The notes under the pieces were generated by a model. The model did no database searches. It had not been told where the DNA came from and saw only the letters and a list, made by a program, of their open reading frames with translations. Positions 22,272 through 30,762 of a stretch of DNA of 53,213 nucleotides are shown piece by piece. The stretch is taken from the NCBI GenBank assembly GCA_020723385.1, contig DYIZ01000001.1, positions 68,045 through 121,257 of the forward strand. The letters run 5' to 3'. Position numbers and translations under genes: made by a program. Positions within the stretch are counted from its first letter, which is position 1. Each line of letters begins with the position of its first letter. The stretch is from Candidatus Aquidulcis sp. Lineage in GTDB: Bacteria; Chloroflexota; Anaerolineae; Anaerolineales; UBA4823.

Positions 22272-24347
22272 ATGAAAGCTCTTGTGTTTCTCTATGAAAA
22301 TCTCTGGAAAGCCGCTCAGTTATCGCTTGTCGTGCTTTGCGGGGTGGTGCTCATGGCGGTTCCTAACGCGCTCAACAGTCAGGCTGCCAACAACGTTGAT
22401 TCGAATTCCAAGTTGATTTTACAAACCCCTGAGCAGGCTTCGGTATCACAGGGGAATATATTTTCTATCGTCAACAGCTTACAGGGCGGCGTTTATGCGT
22501 TCGCGGTAACCGATCATTATGCTTACCTCGGGCAGGGAACTGGATTGCTCGTGCTCGACTTGCAGAATCTCGCTCAACCGGTAGCAGTGGCTCGCGTTCA
22601 CCTGCCGGGGATCGTTACCTGGGTGGCGGTTGATCCAACCCAGCCGTATGTCTATGTCGGATCGAGGGAGCACGGATTTCAGATCATTGACGTGACTGAT
22701 CCGCTGAATCCTATATTGCGCGGTCGCTTTTCGATCTAAACGTTAATGGATGTAGATGATTTTAATGTCTATTCCGCCGCTGGTAACCTGGCGCTGCTGG
22801 AATCCAGGTATTCGGGGTTATACCTGGTTAAGTATAACAACCCTGATTTCCCTTTCCTGACCAGCTACTTGGCTGACCGAGAGTGGTTACGAGTTCTCGA
22901 TATAGACATGGTAGGCAATCAAGCTTATCTATTGGATGGATGCGGTTGGCGCGTGGTTGATATTTCCACTCCGAGCAGCCCGGAGGTGGTCAGCGAATAC
23001 ACGACAGATAACCCGGATTGCTCGCAAGATCACCGCTACACCCGAATCCGGGTTATTGATGATACGGCTTATGTGATCCGTCTCGAGCCAAATCATCCCA
23101 ATCCATACGATCATTCTTCGAAAACGATCCTCGATATTTTCGATCTCTCAACCCCTATCACTCCCACGCTTCTCTCATCGTACCAGGTTTTATCGAACAA
23201 CGCTTCCGAGTTTGCGGAGTTCGAAGTGGAGGGCGCAAGAGCAACGATCGTTACCGATGGGCAGCTTATTATTTTGGATGTCAGTGATCGGGAAAACCCT
23301 GTACTCTTGGGTGAAACAGATCCTTGCGGTGCTTGGTATTCCAATATTGCTGTATTGGGTTTACATGCCTTCTCCCTTATGGGTGACGAGTGGAGTGTGC
23401 TCGATGTATCTGAACCAACCCAAATCTCTGTCATCGGCAGCTATTCCTTCCTTCCACAATTTTCATGTGCCAACCAACTTGCCAATTACCTGTACCTCAA
23501 GGCGCCTGGTGAAGATGTGTATCTTGATGTGACTGTCCCGAGTGATCCCCAGATCGTTTTCCAGCGGACAGTCATAGGCAATGATGAGAATTGGTGCGAT
23601 ACCGTGGTAGATGGTTCTTACGGTTATATGCCCAATTGGGATGGATTGAGAATCCTGGATATGAGCGATCCCTTTTTCCCCGTTCAGGTTGGTCATTGGT
23701 CGGGTGGTGAGTATTTGAACAAGGTCGTTATCCAGGGAGAATCGGCATATCTGCTTTATCGAAATTTGTTCGAGATTTTGGATATCAGCGACCCTGCTAA
23801 TCCATCTCTGATTGGCGCTTATGATGAGCCTGGGGGGTATGAGGGCTTTGCATTGGACAATGGATTTGCTTATCTTGGTGAGAGTAATGGCGTTGATTTT
23901 ATTGATATTCGTCAACCAGAAACGCCAACGCTCATTTTAAGATACCAGTATATTAATGGCGCGACCAATATGTTCGTTCTGGATGGTTACCTGGTGATCA
24001 GCTCCGATAACATGACGATTCTCAATGTACGCAATCCTTATCAGCCGACATTAGTGGATCAATGGACCGGTGACACACAGAGCGCGATACAAGGTGATCG
24101 CCTGATCTATGAACTTTCATGGCGCAAATATATTTCCTATTTGGATTTCCGCACCCCCGGTTGGCTGGTTATGGAAAATCCAAGCATCTCGATACCGGGT
24201 TTTTCAGACGACATGGCGCTTGTCCAGGATTATCTGTATGTCATTGGAAGTGACAACGGCTTGCAGATCGTTCACCTGAATCTCAGCCAGCTTCCTGAGC
24301 CATTTGCGATTAATAAGTTCTTCATGCCGTTTGTCGCGTTTCCCTGA
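22272..24347 (+). pseudogene. Secreted LVIVD-repeat protein gene split by an in-frame TAA
   Basis: One 691-codon frame interrupted only by TAA at 22737-22739 (codon 156). The first part (155 aa) has a signal peptide (LSLVVLCGVVLMAVPNALNSQA) and the first repeats (HYAYLGQGTGLLVLDLQNLAQPV; YVYVGSREHGFQIIDVTDPLNP). The second resumes in the same frame two codons later (MDVDDFNVYSAAGNLALL, 533 aa) with about nine more LVIVD repeats and ends INKFFMPFVAFP. The repeat register runs across the stop, so this was one gene. An ATG at 22746 could restart translation, but that product would lack a signal. The start at 22272 is backed by GAGGAGG. Alternatives: nonsense mutation, sequence error or readthrough. 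Confidence 0.82.
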
Positions 24348-24369
24348 AACCTGAGAATTACTGATTTGC

Positions 24370-24398
24370 TTGACAATCGCTATACCGAACGGTATAAT
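24370..24398 (+). promoter_or_regulatory. Consensus promoter of the TetR gene (leaderless)
   Basis: TTGACA (24370-24375), exactly 17 bases, TATAAT (24393-24398): a perfect sigma-70 consensus. The ATG follows 7 bases after the -10, so the transcript should begin at or beside the start codon. Confidence 0.75.
24381..24396. promoter_or_regulatory. TetR-type operator overlapping its own promoter
   Basis: Perfect palindrome TATACCGAACGGTATA occupying the spacer and part of the -10 box. Position and symmetry fit autorepression by the adjacent TetR protein. Confidence 0.7.
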
Positions 24399-24405
24399 AC
24401 CCGGC

Positions 24406-24972
24406 ATGGAAAACCGCGATACGCTTCTCTCTTGCGCCCTGGACCTCTTCGCTTCCCGCGGCTACGATGCGGTCGGCGTGCAGGAGATTGTCGAGGCGGC
24501 GGGCGTTACCAAGCCGACGCTGTATCACTACTTTGGCAGCAAGCAAGGGCTATTGAGGGCGCTCCTGGCGCAATATCACGATGAGCTGCTCGCCGCGCTC
24601 CAGCAGGCCGCCGATTATCACGGCGACTTGCCGCTGACCCTCACACAGATTACTTCGGCTTATTTCCAGTTCGCCCAGGCGCATCCCACGTTCTACCGCA
24701 TGTTGATCTCGATGTGGTACGCTCCCCGCCAGAGCGAGGCATTCCAGGCGGTAGCCAGTGTGGACAGGCAGCAATTCGAGTTGATCGAGGCGATGTTTGT
24801 CCAGGCTGCAAGCAATCACGGGAATATGCGCGGACGCCACCGGCACTACGCAACTTCGTTCATGGGCATGATCAACAGCTATATTGGTATGTTTCTGAAT
24901 GGCTACGTCACACTGGACGACACACTGATGTATCAGGCTGTTCATCAATTCCAGCACGGAATCTATTCGTAA
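24406..24972 (+). CDS. TetR/AcrR-family transcriptional repressor
   Basis: 188-aa regulator. The N-terminal HTH (about 5-50) contains LLSCALDLFASRGYDAVGVQEIVEAAGVTKPTLYHYFGSKQGLLRALL, the classic TetR signature. The C-terminal helical domain (about 60-188) is of the ligand-binding type and unspecific. The start at 24406 is chosen because the upstream in-frame TTG at 24370 is the T of the -35 box; from 24406 the mRNA would be leaderless. The operator TATACCGAACGGTATA overlaps its promoter, and a near-copy precedes the next gene, an alpha-amylase homologue, suggesting sugar-linked regulation. The ligand is unknown. Confidence 0.92.
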   Translation: MENRDTLLSCALDLFASRGYDAVGVQEIVEAAGVTKPTLYHYFGSKQGLLRALLAQYHDELLAALQQAADYHGDLPLTLTQITSAYFQFAQAHPTFYRMLISMWYAPRQSEAFQAVASVDRQQFELIEAMFVQAASNHGNMRGRHRHYATSFMGMINSYIGMFLNGYVTLDDTLMYQAVHQFQHGIYS

Positions 24973-24988
24973 AACTGACACTCCCGCC

Positions 24989-25037
24989 ATTGGGGCGGCG
25001 GATTGTCATCCGCCGTGGGCCGCCCAATGATTTTTTT
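24989..25037 (+). terminator. Terminator-like compound hairpin after tetR
   Basis: ATTGGGGCGGCGGAT / ATCCGCC-GTG-GGCCGCCCAAT (24989-25028) with a TGTC apex, followed by A and seven T (25031-25037). The apex GGAT-TGTC-ATCC resembles that at 52811-52830. Confidence 0.6.
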
Positions 25038-25047
25038 GTCGAGAAAC

Positions 25048-25063
25048 TATACCTAACGGTAAG
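25048..25063. promoter_or_regulatory. Second, imperfect TetR operator upstream of the amylase gene
   Basis: TATACCTAACGGTAAG matches 13 of 16 positions of the tetR operator TATACCGAACGGTATA. It lies just before the GGAGG ribosome-binding site of the amylase gene. Confidence 0.5.
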
Positions 25064-25081
25064 TATACCATTGGAGGAAAA

Positions 25082-26418
25082 ATGACACACTGGGCTTTTG
25101 ACTCGATTTTCTATCACATTTACCCGCTGGGATTTTGCGGCGCGCCGGAGCGCAACGATTTCAATGCATCGCCCACGCCGCGCCTGGAGCAGGTCTACGC
25201 CTGGCTCGACCATATCCAGTGGCTGGGGGCGAATGCGCTGTATCTCGGCCCGCTGTTCGAAGCGACCGCGCATGGCTACGATACCGCCGATTATTTCTAC
25301 GTGGATCGGCGCCTTGGGACGAACGAGACCCTCTCCCGGTTGAGTGCGGAGATGCACCGCAGGGGGATGCGGCTGGTATTGGATGGGGTCTTCAACCATG
25401 TGGGGCGGGATTTCTGGGCCTTTAGGGATGTGATCGCCAACCGGGAAAGCTCGCCCTATCCTTCGGGGGGCGCAGTCCCTACGGGGACACGTTTTCCTAC
25501 GAGGGATGGAACGGCAACTTCGATCTGGTCAAGCTGAATTTGCACCATCCGGAAGTTCGCTCACATCTCTTCGAAGCCATTTCCTTCTGGGTGCGGGAAT
25601 TCGATATTGATGGGCTGCGCCTCGATACCGCCGACCACCTCGCCCCTGATTTCCTGCGGGATCTGTCATCGTTTTGCCGGTCGCTGAAGCCAGATTTCTG
25701 GCTGATGGGGGAGGTGGTGGCGGGGGATTACCGGCGTTGGGCGAACGGCGATATGCTGGCCTCGGTGACGAATTACGAATGCTATAAAGGGTTGTATTCC
25801 AGCCACGTTGACCGCAATTATTTCGAGATTGCCTATGCCCTCAACCGGCAGTTTGGCCCCGGCGGGATTTACCGCGAACTGCCGCTGTATAATTTCGCCG
25901 ACAATCACGATGTCAACCGGGTTGCCAGCAACTTGAGCAGCTCCGCACATTTGTACCCGCTCCATTGTTTATTGTTCACCATGCCGGGTGTGCCTTCGGT
26001 GTATTACGGCAGTGAGTGGGGGATCGAGGGTGTGCGGAGCTATGGCAACGATTACCCGCTCCGCCCGCATCTCGATCTGGCTGATGTTTCTCAACGCAGC
26101 CCGAACCGTGATCTGGCGCAAACGATTTCCCGGCTGGCGTCAATTCGTCATCATTGCCCGGCGTTACGTTACGGCGATTATATCCAGCTTCACGTCGGCC
26201 CCGAACAATTTGCGTTTTGCCGGGGGTCGGCTGATGGCGCTGCGGTGGTAATGGTGAATGCTGCCGATCAGCCTGCGGAGTTGGCGCTGCGCCTGCCCGG
26301 TATTAACGATGCCAGATTGTTAGATTTATTGAACCCAGGCGAGGCGTTTAATTGTGAACATGGACAGGTGCGAATCCCCATTCCACCCTGTTGGGGGAGA
26401 ATCCTGGTCAGGGATTGA
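25082..26418 (+). pseudogene. Alpha-amylase family glycosidase (GH13-like), frameshifted
   Basis: All four GH13 motif regions are present but in two frames. The first frame (25082 to about 25460) has SIFYHIYPLGF and VLDGVFNHVG (region I). The second (from about 25471 through RSPYGDTFSYEGWNGNFDLVKLNL to 26418) has GLRLDTADH (region II, nucleophile Asp), WLMGEVVAGDY (region III, acid/base Glu) and YNFADNHDVNR (region IV), then VYYGSEWGI and a C-terminal beta domain. Family members carry about a dozen residues between the two SPY words; here that segment is deleted and the frame shifts. The start at 25082 has TTGGAGG upstream. Cytoplasmic maltodextrin-type enzyme in the ancestral state; inactive unless the break is an assembly error. 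Confidence 0.82.
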
Positions 26419-26537
26419 GCCAGCGAGACCAATCGAAAAGAAATATCCGCTTAGGAAGGCAGGAAACAAGGAAAGAGCATTGCGCCATCAAATAAGCCGG
26501 TTTGTCACGGGGATTCCTGATGAGCCGAATTAGTATA

Positions 26538-27974
26538 TCAATCGCCTTCCTGCCCGGTGGGATGGCAGCGGGTGCAGTCGGTAAAATCCGTTATCCCCTC
26601 TTCGCGATGCTCGCTGGCGATATTCTGCGCCGTGTGCTCGTGACAGCCGTAGCAGGTGTAAGTTTGTAACGTATCAGAATGGCACACCCGGCAAGCGCTC
26701 ACGCCCGATTCGCCGTGATTCATGGGGAAGAGATGCGCCTGATCGAATTCCGCCGGCGTCCAGGCGGTCGTCGTGTGGCAGGCGGCGCACTCGCTGTCAA
26801 AAAGGCCGGTGTGATAGGCTGGCTCGGCATGGCAGGCCGCACACGCCGTGGGTGTGCCGGCGAAGATCATTCCTGACGGCCCATTGGTATGACATCCGGC
26901 GCAAGTTACCTCTAAATGTGCGCCCGTCAGCGGGAAGGCGGCCAGCGAGTGGTCGAAGCTGGCGTCTTCCCAACTGTCCGTGGTATGGCATTGGGCGCAG
27001 TCGGTTCCGAATTGGCCGCCATGCTCGTCGTCGGCGGCATGGCAGGCATTGCAATCTTGCGGGGTACCGGCAAACACATCGTTGACGTGACAATCCTCGC
27101 AAGCAACGGTGACGTGCCTGCCGGTGAGCGGGAAGGCTGCCAGCGAATGATCGAAAGTGGCATCTTCCCAACCGTCGGTGGTGTGGCATTGGGCGCAGTC
27201 GGTTCCGAATTGGCCGGCGTGTTCGTCGTCGGCGGCATGACAGGCGTAGCAATCTTGCGGGGCGGCTGCCAACTCGGAGATTGACCGCGCCCCCAGGTGG
27301 CATTGGTCGCAGCCTAACGGGGCGTGTTTCCCACCCAGGGAGAAGGCCACCCGGTTGTGATCGAAAACCTCCCCGTAGCTGTCCAATCCATCGTGGCAGT
27401 CCAGGCAGACAACTCCAAACGTATCGGTGTGAGATTGGGTAAAGGCTGCATCCAAATCAGCATGGCAGGAAGCGCAAATAGCCGGGTCGAAGGAGGCCAC
27501 ACCGTTGCCGTGACAATCCGCACAGACGAACAACGCGCCATCGGCCATTTTTTGGTGGGCTTTCAACGAATAGCCCACCGCCTCGTGAGGGAAATTCTCC
27601 ATACCGGCGATGGTCAGGGATGCCTGCGCCCCGTTGTGGTCGGTGTGGCAGGCGTGGCAGCCAATATCCTGCCCCTGGGCGATCATCACGTTATGAAAAT
27701 TGTGGGGATCCTGGGTGAGGTCGGTGTGGCAGGCTACGCAGCGGTCAGCCATTTTCGATTGTCCCACCGGCGGGGTGTGGCAGTCACCGCAGGCGTTGAT
27801 CTCGGCATGTGAGCGCACGCCTCGCAGGGTGACGCCGCCGACCTGGGCGTTGAGCGCCCCCGGGCTGAACAAAACGCCGCCGCGCAGCAATCCGATGACA
27901 ACGATCGCGACCAGCGCTAAAGCAGTGGTAACGAGACCGGAGGTGGTGATACAACCGGGATGATTGGTTTTCAT
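26538..27974 (-). CDS. Membrane-anchored 18-heme c-type cytochrome
   Basis: 478-aa protein with an uncleaved-type N-terminal hydrophobic segment (GLVTTALALVAIVVIGLLRGG), then LFSPGALNAQVGGVTLRGVRSHAEINACGDCH. I count 18 CxxCH sites from CGDCH to CTRCH. An internal duplication of about 55 residues contains ADDEHxGQFGTDCAQCHTTDxWEDAxFDHSLAAFPLTGxH, giving cytochrome-c7-like heme clusters with extra histidines as likely sixth ligands. Extracytoplasmic electron transfer is expected. The start at 27974 is preferred over 27986. Last gene of the minus-strand redox locus, separated from the membrane protein gene by a repeat-rich 276-base gap. The N-terminal motif is shared with the 18-heme protein at 32837. 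Confidence 0.92.
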   Translation of the reverse strand: MKTNHPGCITTSGLVTTALALVAIVVIGLLRGGVLFSPGALNAQVGGVTLRGVRSHAEINACGDCHTPPVGQSKMADRCVACHTDLTQDPHNFHNVMIAQGQDIGCHACHTDHNGAQASLTIAGMENFPHEAVGYSLKAHQKMADGALFVCADCHGNGVASFDPAICASCHADLDAAFTQSHTDTFGVVCLDCHDGLDSYGEVFDHNRVAFSLGGKHAPLGCDQCHLGARSISELAAAPQDCYACHAADDEHAGQFGTDCAQCHTTDGWEDATFDHSLAAFPLTGRHVTVACEDCHVNDVFAGTPQDCNACHAADDEHGGQFGTDCAQCHTTDSWEDASFDHSLAAFPLTGAHLEVTCAGCHTNGPSGMIFAGTPTACAACHAEPAYHTGLFDSECAACHTTTAWTPAEFDQAHLFPMNHGESGVSACRVCHSDTLQTYTCYGCHEHTAQNIASEHREEGITDFTDCTRCHPTGQEGD

Positions 27975-28047
27975 GCAGCCGCCCAAAGATCAATGAAGAA
28001 TTAAGTAGCTTACGAATCGGATCTATGCTTTTTGTGCAAGGATTTTG

Positions 28048-28144
28048 AAACACAAAGGTGACAAAGGGTGCCACGATGGGCACGAAGGGTTAAATTGTGT
28101 TTCTTTGTCCACCTTCGTGATGTCCTTGCGTGCCCTTTGTGTTT
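28048..28144. repeat. Palindromic array of CACAAAGG / CCTTTGTG words
   Basis: Outer arms AAACACAAAGG (28048-28058) and CCTTTGTGTTT (28134-28144). Inside, GGTGACAAAGGGTGCC and GGCACGAAGG face TTTGTCCACCTTCGTG and CCTTGCGTGCCC: an imperfect long hairpin made of related short words. Confidence 0.75.
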
Positions 28145-28182
28145 AAATCTATTCCGGCTTGTCCGGGTTGGGGAAACACAGT

Positions 28183-28232
28183 CTTCGACTGCGCTCAGAC
28201 TGCCTGTGGAAGCACCCTGAGCGCAGTCGAAG
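28183..28232. repeat. 16-bp perfect inverted repeat CTTCGACTGCGCTCAG
   Basis: CTTCGACTGCGCTCAG at 28183-28198 and its exact complement at 28217-28232, 18-base spacer. Lies 18 bases downstream of the membrane protein stop (minus strand); possible 3' hairpin or REP-like element. Confidence 0.8.
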
Positions 28233-28250
28233 GGCGCTTTCGCTCAGTTG

Positions 28251-28934
28251 TTAGCGAAGTAACGTCGCGTAATAGAATGCTGCGCCCGCGTGAATGAAGG
28301 CTGATGTGAATAATACCATACCAATTGGGATGTGAACGGCGTGCCAGAGCGCCAACATGCGCCGGGCGGTGGCGAGCGACCCCAATTGGCGGCGCAAGCG
28401 CTGCTGCTGCCGGACCAGTTGCTTGATCTGCCGGTTGACCTGCTTGCTGGCGGCGGCGTTGGGCGGCGCGCCGCGTTTCTCCATCTCGGCGCCAATCGCC
28501 AGGATTTGTTGTTTGATCTCATCGGCTTCGAGGGTGATGCCATCGGCTGTGCGGGGGACGGCCGTGTAGATGTATCGCCCGATAAAGCCGCTGGCGACGA
28601 TAATAATTGTAAGCAGCAGCGCGATTCCCGCCAGCCCGTTGAATTTCCATGACGTGTGGAGCAGCACCATAAAGGGGCCAACAATCCCGGTGAAGATATG
28701 AAAATCAAGCCAGGATGACATTTTGCCCCAACGGGCGCGCCGGCTGCGCTTGCGAATGGTGTAAAGCGTTTCGGTCATCAACATCAGAATGAAGCCGAGC
28801 ACACCGATGCTATGACCGAAGAACCCGCTGGCCGCAGGCACGCCAGCGAGAGTGATGGTTACAAACAGATAAACCAGCGTAATAATGACGACGGCGATGA
28901 ACGCCATCCACAATTCACGATTGCTTTGACGCAT
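28251..28934 (-). CDS. Cytochrome b561/ferric-reductase-like membrane protein
   Basis: 227-aa protein with about five membrane segments: LWMAFIAVVIITLVYLFVTI, GHSIGVLGFILMLMTETLYTI, FHIFTGIVGPFMVLLHTSW, GIALLLTIIIVASGFIGRYIY and AVHIPIGMVLFTSAFIHAGAAF. Histidines lie in the membrane spans (GHSIG, DFHIFTG, LLHTSW, LWHAVHIPIG, FIHAG), as needed to bind b hemes. A charged cytoplasmic loop (about 135-185) sits between spans 4 and 5. It probably passes electrons between the cytoplasmic oxidoreductase/ferredoxin and the extracytoplasmic cytochromes. The start at 28934 overlaps the upstream FAD oxidoreductase by 20 bases, showing tight coupling. Heme binding is inferred. Confidence 0.8.
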   Translation of the reverse strand: MRQSNRELWMAFIAVVIITLVYLFVTITLAGVPAASGFFGHSIGVLGFILMLMTETLYTIRKRSRRARWGKMSSWLDFHIFTGIVGPFMVLLHTSWKFNGLAGIALLLTIIIVASGFIGRYIYTAVPRTADGITLEADEIKQQILAIGAEMEKRGAPPNAAASKQVNRQIKQLVRQQQRLRRQLGSLATARRMLALWHAVHIPIGMVLFTSAFIHAGAAFYYATLLR

Positions 28935-30243
28935 CAGTTGTTTTCCACCTCGTCCAAAAATCTGCAATCAAATCGCCGAGCGGAACGCCAGGGGTGAGCA
29001 GATGCTGCCGGATCGGGGTGATATCCACCCGGTTGGCGACGATAACCTGGATTGCTTTGGATAAAGTCTGGTCGCCCATAACGATCCCGCCGATCAAAGT
29101 ACTCGTCCCGACGAGCACCCGCAGGCGGTTTACATCGAAATTGGATTGCGCCGCGATGGCATCCGGGAGCTGCCGGAAGGTCTCCGAGTCGCCGCGGGCG
29201 ATCCCTAAAAGGTCGGGATCATCGCCGCGTCCCACCGCGCCGATGATGGTCGTGGTCAGGCAGGCCAGACGCGTCACATTGAAAGCCGGTTCTTTGTGAA
29301 AAAACGTGGTTTGTCCGGCCATATTCAACCCGGCAACGTAGCCCTGGTCGCGGGCTGGCGCCCACAGCGTATCGAGAATGGATTTCCCGGTCAGTGGATC
29401 GTACACCTGGGCGACATCACCCGCCGCGAAAATATCTGCGTCGCTGGTTTGCAGTGCATCGTTGACCACAACCCCACGATCTGTTTTCAAGCCCGAAGCC
29501 TCAGCCAACTCCTTACGCGGGCGGACACCGATGGCAACCGCGACGAGATCACATTTGAGCATCTCACCTTTTGTGGTTTTCACCCCCGCCACCCGCCCGC
29601 GGTTGCCGATGATCTCAGCCAACTCTGTGTGAAAATGGATATGCACCCCTTCGTCCACCAGGCGCTCTTCGATCACCCGCGACTCGGTCTCATCGAGCAC
29701 GTTGCTCCAATAGCGGTCGCCGCGCAGGAAATAATGAACTTTGACGCCGCGTGAGACCAGCCCTTCGACGATTTCCAGGGCGGTAATACCGCCGCCTACG
29801 ACGAGCGCGGTTTTTGCCTTGCGGGCAAGCTTGATGATGCGGCGGGCATCGTCGAGATTGTCGAGTTTCACCACCCCTTCCAGCTCGCAGCCGGGATTCG
29901 AGATACGCATGGCGGTCGAGCCGGTGGCGATCAGGAGACGATCGTAAACAACCGGGTGGGTGGTATGATTTTGGACGATAACAGTGTGATCTGCGGGCTG
30001 AATGCGGTTGGCGCGCCCGTGAAGGAATTTGCTCCCCAGGTGGCGATAATCCTCCTGGCTGAAAGGGAACAGATTTTTCTCCGAGATTTCCCCGGTCAGA
30101 AGGTATGCTAACCCTGGGCGGGAATAATACCCGTAAGGTTCATCCCCGATGACGACAATCTCGCCCGAGGCATCGTGGCGGCGGATGGCCTCACATGCGG
30201 CAATCCCGCCCGGCCCGCTGCCGATTATGACATAATGTCTCAT
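28915..30243 (-). CDS. FAD-dependent NAD(P)H oxidoreductase (NirB/rubredoxin-reductase-like)
   Basis: 442-aa pyridine nucleotide-disulfide oxidoreductase-fold flavoprotein. FAD-binding YVIIGSGPGGIAACEAI (1-20), second dinucleotide motif TALVVGGGITALEIVEGL (about 145-165), and FAD-ribityl motif SDADIFAAGDVAQVYD (about 270). No CxxC redox disulfide, as in nitrite reductase/NADH oxidase-like members. The C-terminal extension (about 370-442) ends in a region overlapping the next gene. Gene order (ferredoxin, this, membrane cytochrome-like, flanked by multiheme cytochromes) suggests it oxidises NAD(P)H or ferredoxin and feeds a membrane heme protein. It starts at 30243, 9 bases after the ferredoxin stop. 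Confidence 0.9.
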   Translation of the reverse strand: MRHYVIIGSGPGGIAACEAIRRHDASGEIVVIGDEPYGYYSRPGLAYLLTGEISEKNLFPFSQEDYRHLGSKFLHGRANRIQPADHTVIVQNHTTHPVVYDRLLIATGSTAMRISNPGCELEGVVKLDNLDDARRIIKLARKAKTALVVGGGITALEIVEGLVSRGVKVHYFLRGDRYWSNVLDETESRVIEERLVDEGVHIHFHTELAEIIGNRGRVAGVKTTKGEMLKCDLVAVAIGVRPRKELAEASGLKTDRGVVVNDALQTSDADIFAAGDVAQVYDPLTGKSILDTLWAPARDQGYVAGLNMAGQTTFFHKEPAFNVTRLACLTTTIIGAVGRGDDPDLLGIARGDSETFRQLPDAIAAQSNFDVNRLRVLVGTSTLIGGIVMGDQTLSKAIQVIVANRVDITPIRQHLLTPGVPLGDLIADFWTRWKTTDASKQS

Positions 30244-30252
30244 ACAATAATC

Positions 30253-30576
30253 TCAGTGATGTTCGACCAGCAGACTCTGTTGTGCTGCTTCGAGAAGCCC
30301 GCGGAAATCGAGCTTCTCAGGCTCGAAAAGATTGGTGCGCTCGAAACGTAAAACCCCACGCGGGCAGCGCGCCACGCACTCGCCGCAGGTCAAACAGCGG
30401 CTGTCTTTGACCGGCTCACCCCGCCAGGCATGACGGCGAACGTCTATCCCAATGGGGCAGTTAAAGGAGCAGATACCGCATTGAACGCAGCGAGCTGCAT
30501 CTGGAACCACGTAACTCGTCACCAGAACCTCGCGGCGGGTATTTTCTTGTTTGAGAATATTTTTTAGGGCGGGCAT
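30253..30576 (-). CDS. 2x[4Fe-4S] ferredoxin-like protein
   Basis: 107-aa protein starting MPALKNILKQENTRREVLV, with two cluster motifs: CVQCGICSFNCP (about 30-41) and CLTCGECVARCP (about 60-71). The region between them (IGIDVRRHAWRGEPVKDSRC) resembles HdrC or quinone-reductase-linked ferredoxin subunits. It probably docks on the downstream FAD oxidoreductase. The start is set at 30576; the longer frame from 30645 would run through the inverted repeat at 30592-30680, which forms its 5' region. No strong ribosome-binding site is seen. Confidence 0.87.
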   Translation of the reverse strand: MPALKNILKQENTRREVLVTSYVVPDAARCVQCGICSFNCPIGIDVRRHAWRGEPVKDSRCLTCGECVARCPRGVLRFERTNLFEPEKLDFRGLLEAAQQSLLVEHH

Positions 30577-30591
30577 AGTTTGGCATCCAAT

Positions 30592-30680
30592 GTATGATCT
30601 CAAAAAGAGGGGTGTGGGGTGTATTGAGCGGGCAAAGCCGTTCAATACACCCTACCGCTCCCGTTATTTTGAGATCATAC
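30592..30680. repeat. Nested inverted repeat upstream of the ferredoxin gene
   Basis: Outer perfect arms GTATGATCTCAAAA (30592-30605) and TTTTGAGATCATAC (30667-30680); inner hairpin GGGTGTATTGA (30617-30627) / TCAATACACCC (30642-30652) with apex GCGGGCAAAGCCGT. It begins 16 bases upstream of the ferredoxin start, between it and the 24-heme gene. Confidence 0.85.
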
Positions 30681-30762
30681 TATCCAACTTATTGTCACTC
30701 AGATTCTATATCCATAGCTTCAGGCAAGCAAGCAAAACGGGTGAGAGTATGGTGAAAATCCA

